A stretch of DNA of 64,000 bases from a bacterium (GCA_017559905.1 JAFYQF010000012.1:310001-374000), one strand, 5' to 3'. Positions 25,894 through 35,611 are shown, numbered from the stretch's first letter. Notes: a model not told the origin generated them from the sequence alone. Numbers and translations are program-made.

Positions 25894-27297
25894 ATGTATA
25901 AAAACAAAATTATGGTTATCTTTACGCTAATGATTATGGTACTTTTGTGTGTTATGATTTGGAGTTCTAATATTGTTGCAGATAATGAGGCACAAAAGGA
26001 TGAAAACCCAGCAGAACCTATACAAATTGGTGCTCCAGTCCAACCTAGAGAAGAAGTTTATGAAGAAGAAGAATATGTTGAAGAAGAAGATGATGTAACA
26101 GGAGAGCCTTATGTAGTTAATGCTGTTGCTTTTGACCCAGAATTGGTGGTTGATTATAGAAAGAAAAAAACAGTTTCAAGAAATTTCACTCCACAAGCTT
26201 TGACTGCTGACCCTTTAATTATGTGGAACCCATCTTCATTTCCATTAAAAGTTTATATTAAAAATGCATCTCAACTTCCTGATTTATACGAAGAAGGTAT
26301 TATATCAGGTTTTAAAGGTTGGGAAACTGCAACTGAAGGTTTTGTAAAATTCCAATTTGTGAAAAGTCAAGACGGCGCAAATGTTGTTGTTAATGTTGTT
26401 GAAAATGCTCAAAACTGTGAAACTGAAACTTGTCCTGTTGGGTACACTTTTGATACTTCAGGCTCAAAATTGATGAGAGCTAATTTGTATATCCCACAAA
26501 TCAATTGTGAGGGCGAATTGTTGCATTCAAGAGATGTATATTCAGTTGTTCAACACGGTGTTGGTCACATTTTGGGGATTACAATTCACTCTAATGACAA
26601 TGGTTCTGTAATGCATAAAAAAATTACTTACGCTAATACAAATGTGAGTGATTATGATGCAAGTACTTTGAAATATTTATATTTCTTTAAGTCTGAAGTG
26701 ATTAATGTGCCATTGTCACAAATGCAAAACAAAGCGATGTTTTCAAAAGAAGATGCTAAAGGCTTGTCAGCTAGAGATTTTTCAGATTTGATTATTGATA
26801 ATATTCCTGATATTAAGCTTTCTGCGTTTGATAAACAAATTGATATTGCGATGGGCTATTATAACAAAGAAATGTATAAGAGTGCAATTCCAGCATTCAA
26901 CAAAGCTTTGGGCATGACTGATGATAGATTTGAAGTTTCATTTGCTCATAAAGCTTTAGCAATGTGTTATATGGAGTTGGGTGATGAAGAAAATACTTAC
27001 AAGCACGCTTTAGAGTCTTATAATAGATTATCTAATATCCAAACTTCATATTTCCTAAACTATGTAAGATATCAACAAGGTAAGTATCTAGAAGCGGAAG
27101 TGAATTTGCAAAAATTGATTTTGGAAGCACCTTTAATGAAACGAGCTTATGCGCTTTTGGCGTTAGTTTATGTTGAACAAGGTAAATGGGCTAAAGTAAA
27201 AAGCTTCTCTGATGAAATCAAGCGTAAATTCCCAACAGATACACCGTTTGTATTGAATTGGATACCTTCAACATCAGGAAATAGCGAGGGAGAATAG
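25894..27297 (+). CDS. Matrixin-like protein with degenerate zinc site and TPR tail
   Basis: A 467-residue exported or anchored protein. It has an N-terminal TM or signal helix (residues 5-27), a highly acidic linker (EEEEYVEEEDD) and a metzincin/matrixin-like domain at about residues 100-260. The active site reads HGVGHILGITIHS from His221. The catalytic Glu of HExxH is Gly222 and the third His is one residue late (His232), followed by a Met-turn-like SVMH. TPR-type helices occupy about residues 315-455. It may be an inactive protease used for binding. Its ribosome-binding site is GAGGA. Confidence 0.65.
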   Translation: MYKNKIMVIFTLMIMVLLCVMIWSSNIVADNEAQKDENPAEPIQIGAPVQPREEVYEEEEYVEEEDDVTGEPYVVNAVAFDPELVVDYRKKKTVSRNFTPQALTADPLIMWNPSSFPLKVYIKNASQLPDLYEEGIISGFKGWETATEGFVKFQFVKSQDGANVVVNVVENAQNCETETCPVGYTFDTSGSKLMRANLYIPQINCEGELLHSRDVYSVVQHGVGHILGITIHSNDNGSVMHKKITYANTNVSDYDASTLKYLYFFKSEVINVPLSQMQNKAMFSKEDAKGLSARDFSDLIIDNIPDIKLSAFDKQIDIAMGYYNKEMYKSAIPAFNKALGMTDDRFEVSFAHKALAMCYMELGDEENTYKHALESYNRLSNIQTSYFLNYVRYQQGKYLEAEVNLQKLILEAPLMKRAYALLALVYVEQGKWAKVKSFSDEIKRKFPTDTPFVLNWIPSTSGNSEGE

Positions 27298-27329
27298 GCT
27301 ATATTTACAATATATGCGGAGAGCTTTAA

Positions 27330-27821
27330 ATGAATAAATCAATTGTAAAAATAATATTATTAATGAGTATATTTTTGGGAATAGTCAGCGGTGTGCTGAC
27401 TATTTGCCCATTTGTTGGAGAATTAATCTTTTGGCTATTAATTACTGTTGCTGCGGTTGTCGTAATCTTATTTATGACAAAGATGCGATTAATTGATATT
27501 ATGACCGTTAGGCAGAGTGTTGTTATTGGTGCAATGATTGGCTTTGTATCGTTTTTAGCATTCTCTTTAGTGTATATTCCTGCGGTGATTGCAATTGCAA
27601 AGTTTGCTAATTATATTTCAAACCCTGGTGTTACAATATTTTTATCACATTCTTCAGTGGGTTTGTTGATTATGTTAGCGATATTTATGGGTGTTTTATC
27701 TGCGACTTTAAATGCGTTTAGTGGATTTTTAACTTTTTATTTGATAGAATTTAGCAAGTCATTGAATTTAAATAAGAATAATGACTTTGGACAGTTTAAT
27801 GAATTAAATATTAGAAAGTAG
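27330..27821 (+). CDS. Hypothetical membrane protein, four helices
   Basis: A 163-residue integral membrane protein with predicted helices at about residues 5-25, 30-50, 62-92 and 108-140 and a charged cytoplasmic tail. It has a GGAGAG ribosome-binding site. It lies between the matrixin-like gene (33 nt) and mtnA (6 nt), probably in one transcript. No family recognised. Confidence 0.6.
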   Translation: MNKSIVKIILLMSIFLGIVSGVLTICPFVGELIFWLLITVAAVVVILFMTKMRLIDIMTVRQSVVIGAMIGFVSFLAFSLVYIPAVIAIAKFANYISNPGVTIFLSHSSVGLLIMLAIFMGVLSATLNAFSGFLTFYLIEFSKSLNLNKNNDFGQFNELNIRK

Positions 27822-27827
27822 AGAAAA

Positions 27828-28886
27828 ATGGTAGAATTTCAATCAAAAATAAAAACAATTGAGTGGGTAGGAACATTTTCAAGAATGGTAGACCAAACAA
27901 AATTCCCTTATGAATTCAGTTTTGTAGATATAAAAAGTGGGGATGATATGTTTGATGCTATCAGAACGATGATTGTGAGAGGCGCTCCAGCTATCGGGGT
28001 TGCGGGTGCTCACGGAATTGTTTTGTATGCTCAAGAATTGCAAGCAAAAAATCTTTCTAGAGAAGATTTTGTAAAAGCTTTATTAGAAAAAGCTGATTAT
28101 ATGGCTACATCAAGACCTACTGCAGTTAATTTGATGTGGGCGGTAGAAAAGCAAAAAGAAGTTATTAAAAATTCAACATCCGATATTGATGGTTTGGTTG
28201 AAGAATTAAGACAGAACGGTGTTAAGTTAGAAAAAGAAGATGTTGAAATTAATAAAAAGATTGGTGATTACGGCGCAGAAGTTGTTCCAAAAGGCGCAAC
28301 TATCTTAACCCATTGCAATGCGGGCGCTTTGGCAACAGTTGGTTATGGTACTGCTTTAGGTGTTGTCAGAAGTGCTTATGCAAAAGATAACACAGTACAA
28401 GTTTTTGCCGATGAAACTCGACCTCGTCAACAAGGTGCAAGAATTACAACGCTAGAACTTACTATGGATGGTATTCCTACTACATTAATTACGGATGGTA
28501 TGTGTTCATACTTTATGAAAAAAGGTATGATAGATATGGTTTGTGTTGGCGCTGATAGAATTGCTGCAAACGGTGATGCTGCAAATAAAATCGGTACTTA
28601 TACAGTTGCTATTGCTGCTAAATATCACAATGTTCCATTTTACGTTGCTGCACCTTTGTCAACTATTGATACTTCAATTGCAAGTGGCGACGAGATAGTA
28701 ATCGAAGAACGCTCAAGAGAAGAAGTGACTCATATTAATGGCAAAATTATTTGCGCACCTGAAGTTAATGTTATAAATCCAGGATTTGATGTAACTCCTG
28801 CAGAATTGATTACAGGTATAATAACAGAAGTCGGAATTCTTCGACCTGATTATAAAAAATCCATTGCAGAAGCATTTAAAAAATAA
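27828..28886 (+). CDS. mtnA: S-methyl-5-thioribose-1-phosphate isomerase
   Basis: A 352-residue eIF2B-like sugar-phosphate isomerase of the methionine salvage pathway. The motifs are IVRGAPAIGVAGA, the catalytic Cys in THCNAGALATVGYGTALG, the ETRPRQQGARIT segment and the catalytic Asp region VGADRIAANGDAANKIGTY. The length is normal. No other salvage gene is adjacent, so a related isomerase role (such as ribose-1,5-bisphosphate) cannot be excluded, although the sequence looks like true MtnA. Confidence 0.9.
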   Translation: MVEFQSKIKTIEWVGTFSRMVDQTKFPYEFSFVDIKSGDDMFDAIRTMIVRGAPAIGVAGAHGIVLYAQELQAKNLSREDFVKALLEKADYMATSRPTAVNLMWAVEKQKEVIKNSTSDIDGLVEELRQNGVKLEKEDVEINKKIGDYGAEVVPKGATILTHCNAGALATVGYGTALGVVRSAYAKDNTVQVFADETRPRQQGARITTLELTMDGIPTTLITDGMCSYFMKKGMIDMVCVGADRIAANGDAANKIGTYTVAIAAKYHNVPFYVAAPLSTIDTSIASGDEIVIEERSREEVTHINGKIICAPEVNVINPGFDVTPAELITGIITEVGILRPDYKKSIAEAFKK

Positions 28887-28891
28887 GAAAT

Positions 28892-28921
28892 AAAAAAGGC
28901 TTTTTTAAAAAGCCTTTTTTA
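28892..28921. terminator. Bidirectional terminator between mtnA and miaB
   Basis: The stem AAAAAAGGCTT/AAGCCTTTTTT ends 1 nt before the miaB stop on the opposite strand. Confidence 0.85.
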
Positions 28922-30250
28922 TTATATCAATTCACCTTGCAAATACCAAGTTTTTGTTCCTGTAATTTTAACGTTTAGAAACTCTCCTGTTCTATCTGTA
29001 TCACAAGGAATGTGAACTATTTTGTTGTTTCTAGTTTTGCCTGTTATTACGTTTTTGCCTTTGTGATTTTCAAAGTTTTCAATTAGAACTTCCATAGTGC
29101 GACCAACGTATTTTTTGTTAGATTTTAAACAGTTTTCACGCACTTTGTCGTTTAATCTTGCAAGACGTTCTGTTTTAGTATCTTCATCTAAGTATTTGTC
29201 TACCCATTTTGCAGCAACAGTTTTTTCTCTTGGAGAGTATGCTGCAGTGTTAGAATAATCAAGCTCGAATTCGTCAATAGCAGTCAATGTTTCAATAAAT
29301 TGTTCTTCTGTTTCGCCAGGAAATCCTGCAATAAAATCGCTTGTGATTGTAACGTCTTTTACTTTTGTGCGAACTTTTTCAACAATTTTTGCATAAGTTT
29401 CTCTATCGTATCTTCTGTTCATTTTTTTTAGGACTTCAGAAGAACCTGATTGCATTGGTATATGGAAGTATTCACATACTTTGTCCAATTCAACAACAGT
29501 TTCAATAAGTTCATCTGTGATGTCTGTCGGGTAAGATGTTACAAAGCGAATTCTAAATTGACCTTCCAACGCATTAAGTTCTCTCAAAAGGTGTGCCAAT
29601 CTATAGTTTCTATCAGTAAAATCTTTTCCGTAACTGTCAACGTTTTGTCCTAATAAAGTTATTTCTTTGAAACCTTGTGCAATTGCGTCTTTTGCTTCTT
29701 TAATAATGATTTCAGGAGTTCTAGAACGTTCTCTGCCTCTTGTGTAAGGTACGATACAATATGTGCAGAAATTGTTGCAACCCTCTGTAATCGGAATCCA
29801 AGCATTCACACTTTTTACACGGTTGATTACATATTGAGAAGCTTTTTCATCTTCTGTTTTGTGTGTTTCTTCGCACTCTAAAACTCTTTCGCCTTCGTTA
29901 ATCTTTTTGATAATATCAGGCAATGAATAAATTCTGTGTGTTCCTAAAACAAAATCAACGTAAGGAGCACGACGGAATACTTCTTTCATTTTTTGTTGGG
30001 CAACGCAACCACAAAAACCAATTTTTAAATTAGGATTAATTGTTTTTTTCCACTGTCCCCATACTCCAATAAGACTGAAAGCTTTGTCTTCGCTTAATTG
30101 TCTAATTGAACAAGTGTTTACCATTACCAAATCAGCTTCTTTAGCGTTTTCTGTTTGTTCATAGCCAAAGTGAGAAAGCATTCCAAACATTCTTTCACTG
30201 TCTGATTTGTTCATTTGGCATCCCATTGTTTCTATGTATACTTTTTTCAT
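28922..30250 (-). CDS. miaB: tRNA-2-methylthio-N6-dimethylallyladenosine synthase
   Basis: A 442-residue radical SAM methylthiotransferase acting on i6A37 of tRNAs. The N-terminal domain binds the auxiliary cluster (Cys in ETMGCQMNKSDSE, NTCSIR and FCGCVAQ). The radical SAM motif is CNNFCTYCIVPYTRGRERSR, and a C-terminal TRAM domain follows residue 375. The pattern fits MiaB rather than RimO or MtaB. It has an AAGGAAG ribosome-binding site. Confidence 0.95.
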   Translation of the reverse strand: MKKVYIETMGCQMNKSDSERMFGMLSHFGYEQTENAKEADLVMVNTCSIRQLSEDKAFSLIGVWGQWKKTINPNLKIGFCGCVAQQKMKEVFRRAPYVDFVLGTHRIYSLPDIIKKINEGERVLECEETHKTEDEKASQYVINRVKSVNAWIPITEGCNNFCTYCIVPYTRGRERSRTPEIIIKEAKDAIAQGFKEITLLGQNVDSYGKDFTDRNYRLAHLLRELNALEGQFRIRFVTSYPTDITDELIETVVELDKVCEYFHIPMQSGSSEVLKKMNRRYDRETYAKIVEKVRTKVKDVTITSDFIAGFPGETEEQFIETLTAIDEFELDYSNTAAYSPREKTVAAKWVDKYLDEDTKTERLARLNDKVRENCLKSNKKYVGRTMEVLIENFENHKGKNVITGKTRNNKIVHIPCDTDRTGEFLNVKITGTKTWYLQGELI

Positions 30251-30312
30251 TTTAACTTCCTTAAATTTAATGTCGTATGCGGAAATTATAACATGAAAAT
30301 GGTTTGTAAATT

Positions 30313-30891
30313 TTAAAATTTTTGGATTTTTTTCGCTATTTGAGAGTGAATTCTATTAGCTCTATAAAGGTATGCAGTTAGTTTTTCATAATTGGCTTTT
30401 GTTTCGCCATACGGAACTTTCATTGCAATAAGCTCGTCAACGTTTTCGTTGATGCTTGCAAGGGTGTCTAAAGAATCTCCAATGTCTGCAATGGATTTGA
30501 ACTTTTTCGAAATCTTTGGAAATAATTTTCTAGAAACAAAACGCTGAAATCTGATAATTAATGGTAACTTGATTTTAGATTTTGGCTTTTGTGTCTTTAG
30601 GCGCATTTTGAAATTATTTTTTGCGAATTCTTCTTTCAATTCTTTTAGTTCGTTTTCAATTTGTTTTGCCTGAATTTTTAATTCCATAACATCTAAAAGT
30701 TTGCCTAGAACTTCTCTGCCTTTGATTTTACTGTTGATTTCTTCTAGTGCATTTTCTTTTTCATTAATCATTATTTCAAGGCGAAGTGATTCGTCATCAA
30801 CATCTTGGATTGCTTTGTCATTTAAGATGTTGAGGTCGTAATCGTTTAGTCTTTTAATGTTTCCTTGAAATAGATTTCTGTTCATATTCAA
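30313..30891 (-). CDS. Hypothetical coiled-coil protein
   Basis: A 192-residue soluble protein with a coiled coil at about residues 35-95 (EKENALEEINSKIKG and LKELKEEFAKNN). A basic middle (KTQKPKSKIKLPL and RKLFPKISKKFK) is followed by a helical C-terminus. There is no signal or membrane segment. It lies downstream of the LptF/LptG-like gene on the same strand (36 nt). Unrecognised; an envelope-associated role is only suggested by position. Confidence 0.55.
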   Translation of the reverse strand: MNMNRNLFQGNIKRLNDYDLNILNDKAIQDVDDESLRLEIMINEKENALEEINSKIKGREVLGKLLDVMELKIQAKQIENELKELKEEFAKNNFKMRLKTQKPKSKIKLPLIIRFQRFVSRKLFPKISKKFKSIADIGDSLDTLASINENVDELIAMKVPYGETKANYEKLTAYLYRANRIHSQIAKKIQKF

Positions 30892-30927
30892 TTACCTTAA
30901 AACATGTGAATTATCATAATTGCCAAA

Positions 30928-32049
30928 TTATTGTATTGTGTAAACTTTTTTGTAATATAAGTAACTTCCAGCGATTGTTAACACTATGTTGGGCATCCAA
31001 GCTGCTAAAAATGGTGGTATAGTTCCTGCTTCACCGAAAGATATAGATAATGCTCTAATTAAGTAGTATGCAAAAATAATTAAGATACTAAATAAAAAAC
31101 CTCTGTTATATCTTACCCTTGGTGGTGTAATAGCTAATGGTACACCAATTAATACAAGTGCTATTGTGGTTAATGGTAATGCAAGTTTGTCATATAATTC
31201 GATAACAAGAATGTTTTTTTGCTTTGTGTCTAATGAAGACCCTTTTTCTGAAAGGTATTTTATAAGATGAGGGAAATTCATTTCTTTCGCAATGTTTTTG
31301 TTCATCTCTTTTGTCATATCCATTCCAAAGCTCAATGTTGAATCTTCAAACAATGCAGTGTTCAAAATTTTGCCAGCTTCGTCAATTGTGTATACTGCGG
31401 CTTTTTGAAAATTCCAACCTTCAGGGCTTGTTTTGCCTTCGTCTGCTTGAAGAATTTGGATAGTATCTTCTTTTGAAGTGTCAAGCAAAGTTATGTTGTA
31501 TAAAACTTTATCTTCGCAGTGTCCTACATAAAATAATCTTTTCAATGAGCCATCACGAGCAGTGTCTTTGAATACAAAATTTTGTTTTCCATCAGGCACA
31601 TTTTTTTGTCCCAATGCCCAAAGTGCAAGGTCTTTCGATTGTTTTGTCATAACAGGAACGATTGTTTCATTAATAAAAAAGCTGAAAATTGACATAACAA
31701 CTGCAAAAATAAATATTGGTTTTGCAATTCTGTTTAAGCCAATTCCGCAAGCACGCATAACAGTAATTTCAGATTTTAAACTTAATCCGTTTAAGGTCAT
31801 TACTGTTGCAAGCAAAACACCCATCGGAATTGTCATAACAATAATTTGTGGTAAATTTAGAATTACCATAATAATTGCAACTTTGAATGGAATTCCAAAT
31901 TGCGAAATTTGTTTGATTAGGGTGATGAATGTATCTGATGCAAGAATAATTGATGAGAATACGCATATCCCCATTACAAAAACCCCAAGCACTTGTCCTA
32001 ATATATATTTATCAAGTAATTTTAAGTTTTTCATTTTTGCATCAGCCAT
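30928..32049 (-). CDS. LptF/LptG family permease (YjgP/YjgQ)
   Basis: A 373-residue inner-membrane component of the LPS exporter. Three N-terminal TM helices are present, with the family stretch LNGLSLKSEITVMRACGIG after TM2. A periplasmic beta-jellyroll domain (about residues 135-275) and three C-terminal helices follow, the last group starting ELYDKLALPLTTIALVLIGVPLAI. It indicates an outer membrane with lipopolysaccharide. LptB and LptC are not in the window. TAATAT ends 6 nt before the ATG, so a leaderless start is possible. Confidence 0.88.
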   Translation of the reverse strand: MADAKMKNLKLLDKYILGQVLGVFVMGICVFSSIILASDTFITLIKQISQFGIPFKVAIIMVILNLPQIIVMTIPMGVLLATVMTLNGLSLKSEITVMRACGIGLNRIAKPIFIFAVVMSIFSFFINETIVPVMTKQSKDLALWALGQKNVPDGKQNFVFKDTARDGSLKRLFYVGHCEDKVLYNITLLDTSKEDTIQILQADEGKTSPEGWNFQKAAVYTIDEAGKILNTALFEDSTLSFGMDMTKEMNKNIAKEMNFPHLIKYLSEKGSSLDTKQKNILVIELYDKLALPLTTIALVLIGVPLAITPPRVRYNRGFLFSILIIFAYYLIRALSISFGEAGTIPPFLAAWMPNIVLTIAGSYLYYKKVYTIQ

Positions 32050-32069
32050 AATTAAATATTACCCTATAA

Positions 32070-33035
32070 TTAAAATTCCAACAATACTTTCAATGTTTCT
32101 TTATCTTTGTTTCTTTCAAAAGCTTCAATGGCATCGTCAGCTTTGAATTTTGCAGAGATAAGCGGAGAAAAATCTATTTTTTCTGACGCAAGTAATCTTA
32201 ATGCAGCACCGAATTGTCCGCAACGTGAACCGAGCACTGTTATTTCGTCAATAACAATTGGTGCAAGGTTGAATTCTTTTGAAGCTGCAACTGTGCTTTT
32301 TAAAACTAAAACTCCACGTGGTTTAGTTAGCGCAAGAGCTGTTTCAAATCCTGAAATAGAACCAGTTGCTTCTACAACAACGTCATAAGTCTTTTCTATT
32401 TTTAAATCTTGTAAAAGTTTTGTTTCTACACCTTGAGCTTTTGCAATATCAAGTTTGTTTTGGTGTTTGCCAATTAATGTTACGTTGATGTTTTGAGCGT
32501 GTAAAGTTAGTGCTGTAATAAGCCCAAGTTTTCCATCGCCAAGCACAATAACTTTTTCAAAAGGTTTTATATGAAGTTGTTCTGTGATTTCGCAAGCTGC
32601 GGCAAGTGGTTCTACAAAAACTGCTTGTTCGTCAGTTACGTTTTCAGGCACTTCAAACAAAACTTCTGTTGGCATAGTAAAATATTCTGCAAAACATCCG
32701 TCTTTTTTCCAAATTCCTAGAGTATGACGGTTAGGGCAGTGGCGGTATAATTTTTCTGCACAATATTGGCAGTTTGGATCTTTACACCCGTAGCTGATTT
32801 CAGAAACTACACGCTTGCTAACTAAAGACTTGTCATCACCATTGACTTCTTCTACGATGCCTACAGCTTCGTGTCCTAGAATTCCTTTGTAACCCATATA
32901 TCCTTTTGTTATTTCGTAATCTGTGTTACAAATTCCTGCTAGTGTTACTCTCACAAGAGCTTCTCCAGTTTTTGGAATAGGCTTTTCATAATCATTAACA
33001 AGTTTTAAACCTTCGTCAAATACAACCGCTTTCAT
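32070..33035 (-). CDS. Zinc-dependent medium-chain alcohol dehydrogenase
   Basis: A 321-residue MDR-family oxidoreductase. Catalytic zinc ligands are in GICNTD and LGHEAVG. The structural zinc loop is C-x4-C-x2-C-x7-C (CKDPNCQYCAEKLYRHC), with an unusually wide first gap. The Rossmann part has VIVLGDGKLGLITAL. Shorter than classic ADH (about 345). The substrate is unknown; sorbitol, threonine or aldehyde-type substrates are possible. It has an AAGGGAG ribosome-binding site. Confidence 0.82.
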   Translation of the reverse strand: MKAVVFDEGLKLVNDYEKPIPKTGEALVRVTLAGICNTDYEITKGYMGYKGILGHEAVGIVEEVNGDDKSLVSKRVVSEISYGCKDPNCQYCAEKLYRHCPNRHTLGIWKKDGCFAEYFTMPTEVLFEVPENVTDEQAVFVEPLAAACEITEQLHIKPFEKVIVLGDGKLGLITALTLHAQNINVTLIGKHQNKLDIAKAQGVETKLLQDLKIEKTYDVVVEATGSISGFETALALTKPRGVLVLKSTVAASKEFNLAPIVIDEITVLGSRCGQFGAALRLLASEKIDFSPLISAKFKADDAIEAFERNKDKETLKVLLEF

Positions 33036-33062
33036 TTTTTCTCCCTTAAATCAGTATTCTTA

Positions 33063-33266
33063 TTACCAGCTTGTAGCAATTACTTCTGAAGTTAATTCAC
33101 CATAACTGTTGAAGTGACCATCAGTTTCTTCAATGATAAAATCAAAGCCTTCTTTACCTTCAATTGCTTTTTCTGCGGCATCCATAGCGTCATCATAATC
33201 TTTGAAATCACCTACTAAAGATTTTGTAAGTTCTGCACGATTTTTTATTGTATAAACGTGGTACAT
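33063..33266 (-). CDS. Hypothetical small acidic protein
   Basis: A 67-residue protein beginning MYHVYTIKNRAELTKS, alternating beta and helix (DYDDAMDAAEKAIEGKEGFDFIIEETD), with no cysteine or signal. It has an AGGAG ribosome-binding site. It sits 4 nt downstream of cysE on the same strand, in a tyrS-cysE-small gene run. Function unknown. Confidence 0.6.
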   Translation of the reverse strand: MYHVYTIKNRAELTKSLVGDFKDYDDAMDAAEKAIEGKEGFDFIIEETDGHFNSYGELTSEVIATSW

Positions 33267-33269
33267 AAG

Positions 33270-33917
33270 TTATTCTCCTATTTTTTCTCTTAATTCTTGA
33301 ACTTCATATTTTAACCTATTAAGTTCGCATTTTATTGGGTCAGGAATTCTGTTATGAAGTAAAACTCCATTTTCATCACGGAATTTCTTTTGAACAATCC
33401 TACCAGGGATGCCAACTACTGTGGAATATTCGGGAACATCTTCTACAACGACAGAACCTGCACCTACTCTTACGTAATCTCCTAAAGTAATATTACCCAA
33501 AACTTTAGCTCCAGCTCCAACAATTACGTTGTTGCCAAGTGTCGGGTGGCGTTTGCCTTGCTCTTTTCCTGTCCCGCCAAGAGTTACTTGTTGATAAATT
33601 AGTACATCATCACCAATAATTGTTGTTGCTCCAATTACTACACCTTCGCCGTGGTCAATAAAAAATCTTCTGCCGATTTTTGCGGCTGGGTGAATTTCTA
33701 TTCCAGTGATAATTCTTGTGATGTATGAAATTATTCTTGGTAATAATGGGATTTCCCATTTGTATAATCTGTGAGCAAATCTGTATGCTACCAAAGCGTG
33801 AAGTCCAGGGTAGCATAAGATTATTTCTAAAATATTATTTGCTGCAGGATCTTTTTCTTTTATGACTTGGATGTCTTCTTTTACTTTTGTAATCCCACGT
33901 TTTATTGTTTCAAACAT
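33270..33917 (-). CDS. cysE: Serine O-acetyltransferase
   Basis: A 215-residue short-form CysE (EpsC-like) that makes O-acetylserine for cysteine synthesis. A helical N-terminal part is followed by the left-handed beta helix with hexapeptide repeats ([21 protein letters not shown]). The catalytic His lies in [11 protein letters not shown] and a second conserved His in KRHPTLGNN. The C-terminal coiled tail is [11 protein letters not shown]. cysK is not adjacent. It lies 11 nt downstream of tyrS. Confidence 0.93.
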   Translation of the reverse strand: MFETIKRGITKVKEDIQVIKEKDPAANNILEIILCYPGLHALVAYRFAHRLYKWEIPLLPRIISYITRIITGIEIHPAAKIGRRFFIDHGEGVVIGATTIIGDDVLIYQQVTLGGTGKEQGKRHPTLGNNVIVGAGAKVLGNITLGDYVRVGAGSVVVEDVPEYSTVVGIPGRIVQKKFRDENGVLLHNRIPDPIKCELNRLKYEVQELREKIGE

Positions 33918-33927
33918 TTAGTATTCC

Positions 33928-35151
33928 TTATTTAATGAGTTTAGCGTATTTACGTTTGCCTGCTTGCAAAATTACGCTATCAGCAAAGTTTAGTGTATAA
34001 GCCATATCGGCAATCTTTTCACCGTCAATTTTTACGCCGCCACCTTGGATTAAACGTTTTGCTTCACCTTTGCTTTGTACAAAGTTTAAATCAACTAATA
34101 AATCCAAAATTGCTTTGCCTTGTTCTACTTTAACTTCAGGAATATCTGAAGGTAATCCTTTGTTAGAAACAACATTAATAAATTCAGCTTGAGCTTTGTC
34201 TGCGCCATCTTTTCCGTGATATTCTTCAGTGATTGTGTAAGCTAATTTTAGTTTTAGATCACGAGGATTGATTTCAGGGTTTTTCAAAGCTTCTTCGATT
34301 GATTTTAATTCTTCTTCTGTAACATCAGTAAGAAGTGAATAGTATTTTACGATTAATGTGTCTGGAATACTCATTAATTTGCCAAACATATCGTTTGCAG
34401 AATCTGTTAGAGAGATGCAGTGTTCAGGATATGTTTTTGACATTTTTACAACGCCGTCAGTACCTTCAATGATTGGCAAAAGCATAACCATTTGTGGGTA
34501 TTTTTTGCCGTAAGCTTCTTGAATTTGTCTACCAAGTAAAGTGTTAAATCTTTGGTCTGTACCACCAAGTTCGATGTCTGCATCAATTTCCACGGAGTCG
34601 TATGCTTGCATCAAAGGATAGAAAAATTCGTGAACAGAAATTGGTCTACCTTCGGCATATCTTTTTGCAAAGTCATCACGTGTCATCATTTGCGCAACTG
34701 TCATTTGCCCTGCAAGTTTTAACAAGTCAGTAAAGCTCATTGCGTGTAACCAGTCTGCGTTGTTTGTAACTTCTGCTTTTGTTACATCGACAACTTTTGC
34801 CATTTGTTCAAAGTATGATTTAGCATTTTCTTCAACTTGTTCTTTTGTTAGTGATGGACGAGTTTCTGATTTGCCAGAAGGGTCGCCTACCATAGCAGTT
34901 GCTCCACCAACAATCAACACAATTTTGTGTCCAAGTTTTTGAAATTCACGTAGTTTTCTCATTACAACAGTATGACCAAGGTGTAGGTCTGGACGAGTTG
35001 GGTCCATACCAAGTTTTACTCGTAGTGGAGTGTTTGTATCTTTTGCGTGTTGAAGTTTTACTGCTAATTCTTCAATACCACCAGGTAAAACTTCTGCGCC
35101 TCTTGATATTCTTTTTGCTTGTTCTATAAATTCTTCTCTAATATCTACCAT
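33928..35151 (-). CDS. tyrS: Tyrosyl-tRNA synthetase
   Basis: A 407-residue class I synthetase. The HIGH-type signature is HLGHTVV (near residue 57) and the KMSKS loop is VKMSKTY (near residue 232). The YPLMQAYDSVEID and LGGTDQRFN motifs bind tyrosine, and an S4 RNA-binding domain ends the protein (SKGEAKRLIQGGGVKID). The pattern is that of the second bacterial TyrRS subgroup (TyrZ-like). It has an AAGGAGAG ribosome-binding site. Confidence 0.96.
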   Translation of the reverse strand: MVDIREEFIEQAKRISRGAEVLPGGIEELAVKLQHAKDTNTPLRVKLGMDPTRPDLHLGHTVVMRKLREFQKLGHKIVLIVGGATAMVGDPSGKSETRPSLTKEQVEENAKSYFEQMAKVVDVTKAEVTNNADWLHAMSFTDLLKLAGQMTVAQMMTRDDFAKRYAEGRPISVHEFFYPLMQAYDSVEIDADIELGGTDQRFNTLLGRQIQEAYGKKYPQMVMLLPIIEGTDGVVKMSKTYPEHCISLTDSANDMFGKLMSIPDTLIVKYYSLLTDVTEEELKSIEEALKNPEINPRDLKLKLAYTITEEYHGKDGADKAQAEFINVVSNKGLPSDIPEVKVEQGKAILDLLVDLNFVQSKGEAKRLIQGGGVKIDGEKIADMAYTLNFADSVILQAGKRKYAKLIK

Positions 35152-35229
35152 AATTTTATCTCTCCTTGTTATTTTAATTGTATCAAAAACAAAATTTCTT
35201 TGCGTAAGAAGTGAAGAAATGTTATTAGA

Positions 35230-35249
35230 AAGCCGGCATGTGCCGGCTT
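35230..35249. terminator. Hairpin between the tail-fibre pair and tyrS
   Basis: A perfect 9-bp stem (arm AAGCCGGCA) with a 2-nt loop. It probably ends transcription from the minus-strand phage-like pair. The T-run is short on that strand and longer on the plus strand. Confidence 0.5.
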
Positions 35250-35254
35250 GATTT

Positions 35255-35611
35255 TTATGTAAGTTTTTGAAGTTCGTTTCTTAATTCGTCAATTTCATTT
35301 TGATAGATTTCTAGATAAGGTTTTCCGCTTTCTGAAAATCCGCCTTCACGAAGCGCACGAATAGTTTTCAGGTCTAGTTCAGATAATTTAAATTTAATTT
35401 CTTCAATCCGTAAATTTTTATTTTTTTCTTTAATTTCTTCTTCATAATTAGGGTTTTCGATTGTTGTTCCGTCTTGGATTATCTCGTTGTCTTCCAGTGC
35501 AAAAAGGTCGGTGATTGTTTCTTCTATTCTTAAATTCATTTTGTGATTATATTTGACAATAAAGTCTGCATATTCTTTTTGTGTGAAAGGTTTTTCTAAT
35601 TTATAGCTCAT
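35255..35611 (-). CDS. Putative phage tail-fibre assembly/chaperone-like protein
   Basis: A 118-residue Glu/Lys-rich protein. The C-terminal half (IKFKLSELDLKTIRAL ... EIYQNEIDELRNELQKL) has the layout of small proteins found directly after phage tail-fibre genes: a helix, a variable loop and a final helix ending at the C-terminus. It lies 17 nt downstream of the tail-fibre-like gene. The assignment rests on this resemblance and on position. Confidence 0.5.
   Translation of the reverse strand: MSYKLEKPFTQKEYADFIVKYNHKMNLRIEETITDLFALEDNEIIQDGTTIENPNYEEEIKEKNKNLRIEEIKFKLSELDLKTIRALREGGFSESGKPYLEIYQNEIDELRNELQKLT

Noticed and set aside
31562..32146. A 194-residue open frame on the plus strand
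   Set aside because: It is antisense to the LptF/LptG-like gene and runs into the dehydrogenase gene; hydrophobic codons on the other strand create it.
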